DNA of 64,000 nt from SM23-32 sp964434535. Its GTDB lineage: Bacteria > Planctomycetota > Brocadiia > SM23-32. Numbering within the stretch: position 1 is the first letter of the stretch; the number at the start of each line of letters is the position of its first letter. Shown piece after piece: positions 58,801 to 64,000 of the stretch. A model generated the notes under the pieces. That model saw only the letters and a list, made by a program, of their open reading frames with translations, was not told the origin of the DNA and ran no database searches. The stretch lies in NCBI GenBank assembly GCA_964434535.1, contig CAYSWA010000006.1:50968-114967 (forward strand). Direction: 5' to 3'. The translations under genes and the position numbers were made by a program.

Positions 58801-61221
58801 GACGTAGGCCAGGAAGTTGGCGCGCACGACGGGCTCGGCGGCCTTGAGCCGCTGGGCCATGTTCTCCAGCATCTCGGCCTCGCCGGCGGTGGCCAGCGCG
58901 GCCATGGCGGCGCTGCGCAGCACGGGCAGGATGCCCGGGCTGCGGCAGTACCGGAGCGCCTCGGGCGTGCCGATCGCCCCGAGCGAAAGAAGCGCCGCGG
59001 CGATGGCCTCGCTCTGGCGGGCCTCCTGGCTGCGCTCGCCGAGGAAGGTGACGGCCGGAGGGCTCGCGGCCAGCTCCAGCGCCGCCAGCGCGGCCATGCG
59101 GGTGCGGGCGTCCATGGCGCCCCAGGTGCTGATGACCTCTCGCAGCATCACGTCCTCGGGCATGATCGGCATCAGCTTCGTGCGCATGTAGCGGCGGTCG
59201 CTGCCTTTGAGGGTGACCTCCGGCGGTTCGAAGGGCGAGCGGTCCCGCTGCTCCGGTTCCGCCTCCTGGGCCGGCCGCGTGCCGCGGATGCCCGCCGGCG
59301 GCCCGTAGCCGGCGGGCGGGCCTCCGATGCCGGCGGGCGGGCCTCCGATGCCAGCGGGCGGGCCGTAGCCGGCCGGCGGCCCTGCGCCTCGCGCCCCCCT
59401 GGTGGGGGCCGGGGCCTCCGTGGGCTCGGGCTTCGTGCTGGCCGTCTGCTCAAGCAGGTTGAACACGACGTCCTGCACGTCGGGCATCAGCGCGGCCAGG
59501 GCATGGCGGTAGCGCGGCCAGTTCAGGTAGAGGTGCTGCTCACGCTCGGAGATGCCGAAGGCGCGGCAGCGGTCCAGGTAGAGGGGCTCGGCGGCCGCGC
59601 GTTCCTGGTTGAGCAGCACGCGGTTGAGTTCGGCGTGCAGCGAGGCCATCCCCTGTCGCATCCGCTCGTCGGCTTCCCAGGGCATGTGGAGCTGGCCGCG
59701 GGCCTGGAGCGTCTCGATCTGGAACTCCAGCTCCTCCTTGCGCGTGATCAGGCGCCTGCGCGCCCACTCCGGGCCGAAGTCGCCCGCCGCTGAGCCGACC
59801 ACTTTCCAGAGGGGATCAACCAGGTCGGCCCGCACGGTGTAGTAGAAGCCCCTGTGCAGGGCGAAGACGTTGCGGCGGGGATCCTCCTCCACGGCGCGCA
59901 CGAACCGCGCGCGGTTCTCCGCATCGCCGTGCAGGATGTGCTGGCCGCTGAGCGTGTAGGGGTTGCCTCTGGTCAGCTCGCCCGCCAGCCCCACGGTGTT
60001 GCCGTCTTCCGAGGCGAGCAGGGCCAGGGCGGCCTCCTGGAGCCCGCGGGCGTCGATGCCGCCGTGGCTGGCCACTATCTGGCGGCCGGGGCGCTTCGCC
60101 GCGGCCCCCTTGGCCGCGATCTCGCGGAACAGGCCGACCAGTGCCGCCTGGTCCAGCGTGGGCGCCGCCGCTGCGCTCCGCACGGTAAGGGTGTAGGCGA
60201 GGCCGGGCCGGATGTCCAGGGCGAACTGGCGAGCTACGCCCTCCGGATCGTTCGGCTCGACGGCGATGGTGAGGGGCCCCGGTTCGGGCTCGTATTCGGC
60301 TGCCTCGCTCCAGCGGAACGGCACCGGCTCGTCCTCGCCGACGCGCAGCATGTGGTCGCCCAGCTCGGGGTCGCGGTTCACCACGCGCAGGCTGGGGCGC
60401 AGGCCCTCCAGGAATGCCTTCTGTTCGGCGGTGACGGGCACGGCCCTGTATCGCTCGGTCCGGCCGAGCTTGCGGTTGGTCTCGGCGTCCTGGGGCTCGA
60501 GCGTGATCGCCTGCATCCAGCACAGGTCCGCCTCGGCCGGCAGGTCGTTCTCCTTGCAGAACAGGTAGAGGTCGGCCCAACGGGCGGCGCGCTGTTCGTC
60601 ACGCAGGGCGCGCGTCTCGGCGAGCAGCTCCTTCAGGCGCGCCTTGTAGTCCTCGGCGGCCTGCCGGGCGGCGGCTTCGAGGCGGGGCAGTTCGCCCAAT
60701 GCGCTCTCCTCGACCCTCAGCCTCTGCGCCTCGAGCTGCTCGGGCGAGAGCTTCGGGCCGGTGACCACTTGCTGGGGCTTGACCTGCTCGGCACGCTGCC
60801 GCCGCTCCGCTTCGCGCCGCTCACTCACCAGCTTGAGGGCGAACCAGGCGAGGCCGGCCAGCACGACGAGGGCGACCAGGATTCCGGCCCCGATCAGGAT
60901 GGGCACCAGGTCCCGGCGCTTCTCCTCGGCCAGCTCGGCGGCCGCCCCGGTGCGGATGTCGGCCCCGCACTCGGGGCAGATGGCGGCCCGCACGCCGAGC
61001 ACGGTCCCGCAGTTCGGGCACTGCTGGCGGGCGGGATGGTGGATGGGCTGCCCTTCGGCGGCCTCCTGGCCGGCCTCGGGGGGCGCCTCGGCCATCGCCT
61101 CGGCCGGCACGTCGCAGGGGCTGCCGCACTGGGGGCAGTAGGTGGTCTGCCCCACCATGTCATCGTCGACCTCGAAGACGACCTCGCACTGCGGATTGGG
61201 GCAGACGACCTTGCGTGCCAT
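55858..61221 (-). CDS. Giant zinc-ribbon/HEAT-repeat membrane-anchored protein
   Basis: The 1787-residue protein starts at ATG 61221, behind AAGAAGAGGTG. Two N-terminal zinc ribbons (C7, C12, C29, C32 and C68, C71, C82, C85) are followed by one membrane span (DLVPILIGAGILVALVVLAG, about 105-128). After a coiled region come long arrays of about 30-40-residue HEAT-like helical repeats (for example LGAIGTPEALRYCRSPGILP, LARIGGPTAVGELARLIEST). Two low-complexity linkers rich in GPPAGIG-type heptapeptides interrupt the repeats, coded by the 21-base tandem repeats noted separately. This is a scaffold-like architecture, seen in Planctomycetota but of unknown role. It has its own strong promoter. Confidence 0.88.
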   Translation of the reverse strand: MARKVVCPNPQCEVVFEVDDDMVGQTTYCPQCGSPCDVPAEAMAEAPPEAGQEAAEGQPIHHPARQQCPNCGTVLGVRAAICPECGADIRTGAAAELAEEKRRDLVPILIGAGILVALVVLAGLAWFALKLVSERREAERRQRAEQVKPQQVVTGPKLSPEQLEAQRLRVEESALGELPRLEAAARQAAEDYKARLKELLAETRALRDEQRAARWADLYLFCKENDLPAEADLCWMQAITLEPQDAETNRKLGRTERYRAVPVTAEQKAFLEGLRPSLRVVNRDPELGDHMLRVGEDEPVPFRWSEAAEYEPEPGPLTIAVEPNDPEGVARQFALDIRPGLAYTLTVRSAAAAPTLDQAALVGLFREIAAKGAAAKRPGRQIVASHGGIDARGLQEAALALLASEDGNTVGLAGELTRGNPYTLSGQHILHGDAENRARFVRAVEEDPRRNVFALHRGFYYTVRADLVDPLWKVVGSAAGDFGPEWARRRLITRKEELEFQIETLQARGQLHMPWEADERMRQGMASLHAELNRVLLNQERAAAEPLYLDRCRAFGISEREQHLYLNWPRYRHALAALMPDVQDVVFNLLEQTASTKPEPTEAPAPTRGARGAGPPAGYGPPAGIGGPPAGIGGPPAGYGPPAGIRGTRPAQEAEPEQRDRSPFEPPEVTLKGSDRRYMRTKLMPIMPEDVMLREVISTWGAMDARTRMAALAALELAASPPAVTFLGERSQEARQSEAIAAALLSLGAIGTPEALRYCRSPGILPVLRSAAMAALATAGEAEMLENMAQRLKAAEPVVRANFLAYVTEMETPASVLVLSEALKVYTDQPSRTKIAEALARIGGPTAVGELARLIESTGQPYASALARVRREDAFLLLQPVGRLVVRGQGGGAGVGFLMRQEGPAAFAYLKKAAGEGNETVTSALLEKGTAEAIQAASAGEPDVTVALLKGLRLKWYSPGAAGQPRWRGGVSAEAARGFVRRVLEKAPEPEVKLAAAAMLREMGSPPAEQKLVALAREPTQEAQPGQRGRPGADRAGAAMAQIAAHSGPPAMERSASQFVPKGWQPPAGDPQFPPGLEVNKEDGPLYAIAMLMEKGDAGASAQLRKLAQDYGDTRLKAAAYKALARIGDEQNLQFLRDRATARREEYNSAGHVLNALEDRIAALIALGQARDARTLPHLLDMLHEPAPAEKAIKQPEPDYTKLRSWWEMTLHKAACECIARICRDRQLLELTADAAMQQATADRLLAIIQDPGSPDSELADLRKELQAEAVRAYGRCISSYGEETLLVLRRLLLSIRERGGAAQPQHRAAPSRGPAGRQADEGADLLRNALRDAVVHLAVRGGSPAVLKDLPELLPAPGGVDPHWSSLMGEMAYAPSPRYFVLLMEQRGALRPDAYQAIYQRARGQVSSYDPDYGEFVVMLLRQVLTAQQEDPAAPRARARPAVAGGPPAGTGRPPAGTGRPPAGIGGPPAGIGRPPAGTSGPPAFVEAYRGPMTARGGAEQEGTQPTADYDRRGPHRTVDWSYSLKQVTDRIARTKQHWARVQDVFEGNATAIAMSLTGGLMARSEVGPALGVLCVERVPSAGPNVIAGLGQVLTATARAETAAQGASPSRRRRADDSPPVETRRTAAIALRRLGGEPAAEALLSGLVGPPDPASEPAPQRQAPPAGPPPGAGAAIPRIAGVTPAASAGRAPPGQAALAGLIARALGTMARKDMLNYALAAGDRPYYRQNRTAIQEAALTGMAYLPEEDEPLTMLKGLLTKATTTALRRAVAEALETRLELNAAKS
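56767..56892. repeat. 21-base tandem repeat, 6 copies, inside the HEAT gene
   Basis: Units such as GGCCGGCGGTCTGCCGATGC C, period exactly 21, six copies with few differences. Read on the minus strand each encodes a PPAGTGR/PPAGIGG-type heptapeptide. Confidence 0.85.
59287..59382. repeat. 21-base tandem repeat, about 5 copies, inside the HEAT gene
   Basis: A second array of the same 21-base type, encoding alternating GPPAGYG and GPPAGIG heptapeptides on the minus strand, 2.4 kb away from the first array in the same gene. Confidence 0.75.
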
Positions 61222-61259
61222 CGCCGACACCTCTTCTTCATAAAGCCGTGCACTTATCG

Positions 61260-61288
61260 GTTATAGGACAGCCACGCGCCCGTGTCAA
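61260..61288 (-). promoter_or_regulatory. sigma70-type promoter for HEAT-repeat gene
   Basis: Minus strand consensus TTGACA (61288-61283), exactly 17 bases, TATAAC (61265-61260). It lies about 40 bases upstream of the ATG. Confidence 0.65.
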
Positions 61289-61831
61289 GAGCCTCTAACC
61301 GCGCGAGCGGCGCGGGCGCGGGCCGCAGCGGGGCGGCGGGGCCTCGTCGTCCCGGCAGCGGCCGGCCGGACGGGACACGGTTAGAACTCTTCGCCGCAGA
61401 TGTCACGGCACTGCCCGTCCAGCTCGCTGATGCCGTGTCGCGGACGGCATAGACGCGCTCGCGCCTGTTCAGCACGGCGCGTCTGGATCCGCTTCAGTAA
61501 GGAGCCCCCGAGCAATGGTGGCGGCCCACGGCAAAGGAAAGGGGCTCCACAGATTCCCAGCGGATCTTGTGCGCACTTCGTCCCGGCCGGAAACCGGGCA
61601 CGGCCTGGCTTCGGATGCGGTCTGGTTACAGCGTCGAGGCTGCTGTTGGGGCCGCGAAGCGCATTCTCCGGCTCGAGGCGCAGCGATGCGGAGTCGGGCA
61701 GCCAAACCCACCGCCGCCGGTGTGCCCCCGGTCCTCGTGCCGACCTGGTCTGACCCTCCTTGCGGGCCATTGTCCGATGGGTCACAATGGCCGCCGGGCA
61801 TGGGCCATTCTACAGGGCTCAAGGGCCGGGA
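61289..61831. other. Non-coding spacer, no feature recognised
   Basis: Between the HEAT-gene promoter and the DUF4062 gene no gene, RNA or repeat was recognised. The frames open here lack ribosome binding sites and conserved-looking protein sequence. A promoter for the plus-strand gene is expected but none was seen. Confidence 0.4.
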
Positions 61832-61861
61832 TTGACGGATGTCCTCAACGGGGTCTGGCCG

Positions 61862-64000
61862 ATGTGGGACGGTGTCAGCGAATGGGGCGGGCAGCGCGTC
61901 ATCCGCGTCTTCGTCTCCTCCACCTTCCGCGACATGCGGGAGGACCGCGACGAGCTGGTCAAGCGCGTCTTCCCCCAACTGCGCAAGCTCTGCGAAGAGC
62001 GCTACGTCACCTGGGGCGAGGTGGACCTGCGCTGGGGCATCACCGACGAGCAGAAGGCCGAGGGCCGGGTGCTGCCGACCTGTCTGGAGGAGATACGCCG
62101 CTGCCGGCCCTACTTCATCGGCCTGCTCGGGGAGCGCTACGGCTGGATTCCCCCGGAAGGCGACATCCCCGAGGAGCTGATCGAGCGGCAGCCGTGGCTG
62201 GCCGAGCATCGGGACCATTCGGTCACCGAGCTGGAGATCCTGCACGGCGTCCTGCGGGATCCCGAGATGGCCGAGCACGCCTTCTTCTACTTCCGCGACC
62301 CGGCCTACGTGGAGGGCCGGCCGCCGGGGGAGTTCCGGGAGGTCCCGACCCAGGAGGAGCTCGAACGGTATGGCCGGGAGGAGGCCGAGCGGCGGGCCGA
62401 GCAGCGGGGCAGCAGGCTGGCCGCGCTCAAGCGGAGGATACGCGACGGCGGCTTCCCCGTGCGGGAGGACTACGCCGGCCCCGAGGAGCTCGGCCGGCTG
62501 GTGCTGGAGGACTTCCGCCGGCTCATCGACGAGCTGTACCCGCAGGAGGAAGTGCCCGACCCGCTGGATCGGGAGGCGCGGGAGCACGAGGAGTTCGCCC
62601 TCAGCCGCGCCGGCGTCTACATCGGGCGCGAGGAGTACTTCGAGCGGCTGGAGGCCCACGCGGCCGGCGACGGGCCCCCGCTGGCCGTGCTGGGGGAGTC
62701 GGGCTCGGGCAAGAGCGCGCTGCTCTCGAACTGGGCCCTGCGGCGGCGGGAGGACCGCCCCGACGAGCACCTGCTGCTCCACTTCATCGGCGCCAGCCCC
62801 TACAGCGCCGACTGGCGGCGCATGGTGCGCCGGCTGATGGGGGAGCTGAAACGGCGCTTCGCCATCGAGGCCGACATCCCCACCGACGCGGGGGAGCTGC
62901 GCACGGCCTTCGGCGAGTTCCTCTACATGGCCGACGCCCGCGGGCGGGTCGTCATCGTGCTGGACGCCCTGAACCGCCTGGAGGACCGGGAGGGGGCGCG
63001 GGAGCTGGCCTGGCTGCCGCCCGTCGTGCCGGAGAACGTCCGGCTGGTGGTCTCGACGCTGCCCGGCCCGGCGCTGGAGGCGGTGCGGGGCCGCGGGTGG
63101 CCGACTCTCCAGGTGCAACCCCTCACCGGGCCGGAGCGGCGCCGCCTGATTGCCGAGTTCCTGGCCCAGTACACCAAGAGACTCAGCGCAGGGCGCGTCG
63201 AGAGGATCGCCTCGGCGCCGCAGAGCGAGAATCCCCTCTACCTGCGGGTGCTGCTCGACGAGCTGCGTCAGTTCGGCGTGCACGAGGAGCTGGACGGGCG
63301 GATCGCCCACTACCTGGCCGCCGAGGAACCCGACGACCTCTACGGGCTGGTGCTTCAGAGGTGGGAGGCGGACTACGAGCGGGACCGTCCGGGACTGGTG
63401 GCCGAGGCCATGCGCGCGCTCTGGGCGGCCCGGCGCGGCCTGAGCGAGGCGGAGCTGCTGGACTTCCTGGGCTCCGCGGGCGAGCCGATGCCGGCGGCGC
63501 ACTGGGCGCCGCTTCGGCTCGCTGCCGGAGACGGCCTGGTGAACCGGTCCGGCCTGCTCGCCTTCGGCCACGACTACCTGCGCATCGCCGCCGAGGAGCG
63601 CTACCTGCCGCAGGAGGCGGAGCAGAGGGCGGCGCACGCGGCGCTGGCGGACTACTTCGAGCGGCAGCAGCGGGCCGCGCGACAGGTGGACGAGCTGCCC
63701 TGGCAGCTCTCTCGGGCGGAAGAATGGCGGCGGCTCTGCGACCTGCTGGCCGACCTGGAGTTCTTCGCGGCGGCCTGGGAGGCCGACGAGGAGGAGGTGC
63801 TGGCCCGCTGGGCGGAGGTCGAGGCCGGCTCGGAGCTGCGCAAGGTGGAGGCGTACCGGCCCGTGCTGGAGGCGCCGGACGGTTACCGGCGATTCACCTG
63901 GTGCCTTGCCACGCTCTTCCAGCGTTCGGGCGGGCTCTCGGAGGCGTTGCCGTTGCGGGAGCACCTGGTCGAGCGATACAGGCAGGAAGGAGACCGGGCG
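61862..64000 (+). CDS. DUF4062-STAND NTPase protein (C terminus beyond window)
   Basis: The frame is open from ATG 61862 (or TTG 61832) to the right edge, 713 residues. Residues 11-155 are DUF4062: RVIRVFVSSTFRDMREDRDE, then VDLRWGITDEQKAEGRVLPT and CRPYFIGLLGERYGW. Then comes an NTPase of the TEP1/NACHT-like STAND type: Walker A PPLAVLGESGSGKSALLSNW (K284), Walker B GRVVIVLDALNRLED, and a helical winged-helix-like part GLVNRSGLLAFGHDYLRIAA. The last visible residues (TWCLATLFQRSGGLSEALPL) look like the first TPR repeat. Such proteins are signalling or defence switches in which the NTPase controls an effector. The downstream partner is outside the window. Confidence 0.88.
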   Translation, partial: MWDGVSEWGGQRVIRVFVSSTFRDMREDRDELVKRVFPQLRKLCEERYVTWGEVDLRWGITDEQKAEGRVLPTCLEEIRRCRPYFIGLLGERYGWIPPEGDIPEELIERQPWLAEHRDHSVTELEILHGVLRDPEMAEHAFFYFRDPAYVEGRPPGEFREVPTQEELERYGREEAERRAEQRGSRLAALKRRIRDGGFPVREDYAGPEELGRLVLEDFRRLIDELYPQEEVPDPLDREAREHEEFALSRAGVYIGREEYFERLEAHAAGDGPPLAVLGESGSGKSALLSNWALRRREDRPDEHLLLHFIGASPYSADWRRMVRRLMGELKRRFAIEADIPTDAGELRTAFGEFLYMADARGRVVIVLDALNRLEDREGARELAWLPPVVPENVRLVVSTLPGPALEAVRGRGWPTLQVQPLTGPERRRLIAEFLAQYTKRLSAGRVERIASAPQSENPLYLRVLLDELRQFGVHEELDGRIAHYLAAEEPDDLYGLVLQRWEADYERDRPGLVAEAMRALWAARRGLSEAELLDFLGSAGEPMPAAHWAPLRLAAGDGLVNRSGLLAFGHDYLRIAAEERYLPQEAEQRAAHAALADYFERQQRAARQVDELPWQLSRAEEWRRLCDLLADLEFFAAAWEADEEEVLARWAEVEAGSELRKVEAYRPVLEAPDGYRRFTWCLATLFQRSGGLSEALPLREHLVERYRQEGDRA

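Noticed and set aside
61381..61785. 134-codon minus-strand frame upstream of the DUF4062 gene
   Set aside because: No ribosome binding site and no conserved-looking sequence. The CRPRHGISELDGQCRDICGEEF-like end (61381-61450) was considered as a remnant but could not be tied to any family.

Overview
The window is very GC-rich bacterial chromosome (third codon positions almost all G or C) packed with short operons on both strands. No rRNA, tRNA, CRISPR array, prophage or intact insertion sequence was seen. Several gene types together suggest an anaerobic or microaerophilic lineage: two flavodiiron proteins, an ADP-forming acetate-CoA ligase, and a large 2-hydroxyacyl-CoA-dehydratase-type activase. 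Zinc-ribbon plus membrane-anchor proteins, a giant HEAT-repeat protein, two ECF sigma/regulator operons and the dispersed repeats resemble Planctomycetota or relatives. That placement is inference and no marker here fixes the phylum.

Layout. 0-9 kb (minus): a clipped gene, a degenerate archaemetzincin-like protein overlapping a nitroreductase, then the operon yugP-like, leuC, giant activase, leuD, and a TetR regulator with an operator at its own promoter. 9-15 kb: a 33-residue membrane peptide, two lipoproteins, a second nitroreductase, a ZIP transporter, a B12-type radical SAM protein and a gene remnant. 15-27 kb: sugar epimerase and dehydrogenase, receiver-only response regulator, flavodiiron protein, prepilin peptidase, an aldo-keto reductase fused to ferredoxin and CBM9-like modules, a small-multidrug-export-type membrane protein, ADP-forming acyl-CoA ligase, methyltransferase, a second flavodiiron protein with an overlapping 39-residue lipoprotein. 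27-36.7 kb: ECF sigma operon, a sugar-metabolism operon (epimerase, GH130, Gfo/Idh/MocA, AAC(3)-like), a PP-loop ATPase and an unusual multi-HTH sigma-like protein.

36.7-47 kb is the replication core: DUF1015 gene, an AT-richer non-coding stretch that is a candidate origin, then dnaN, dciA (DUF721), gyrB, a zinc-ribbon gene, gyrA and purC, with no dnaA in this window. 47-49.3 kb is a compositionally distinct, translationally coupled pair: a nucleoside 2-deoxyribosyltransferase-like protein and a dGTPase. 49-55.6 kb holds ychF, an M48/LemA/zinc-ribbon cluster, and an ECF sigma/anti-sigma/HtrA-like operon whose HtrA-like member has lost all three catalytic residues. The end holds a yqeY 3' remnant abutting a dispersed repeat, a 1787-residue HEAT protein, and a DUF4062-STAND ATPase that runs off the window.

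Many genes have a recognisable sigma70-type promoter (TTGnnn, usually 17 bp, TAnnnT), located by eye. Three repeat families recur: a TGGGAACTGTCCCCATTTT element (three copies), a hairpin-rich element with the core GTGTGGCAYGGCC (three copies), and heptanucleotide arrays based on GTTGTCG and relatives. Several sit exactly at gene ends and have supplied new stop codons or C-terminal tails.
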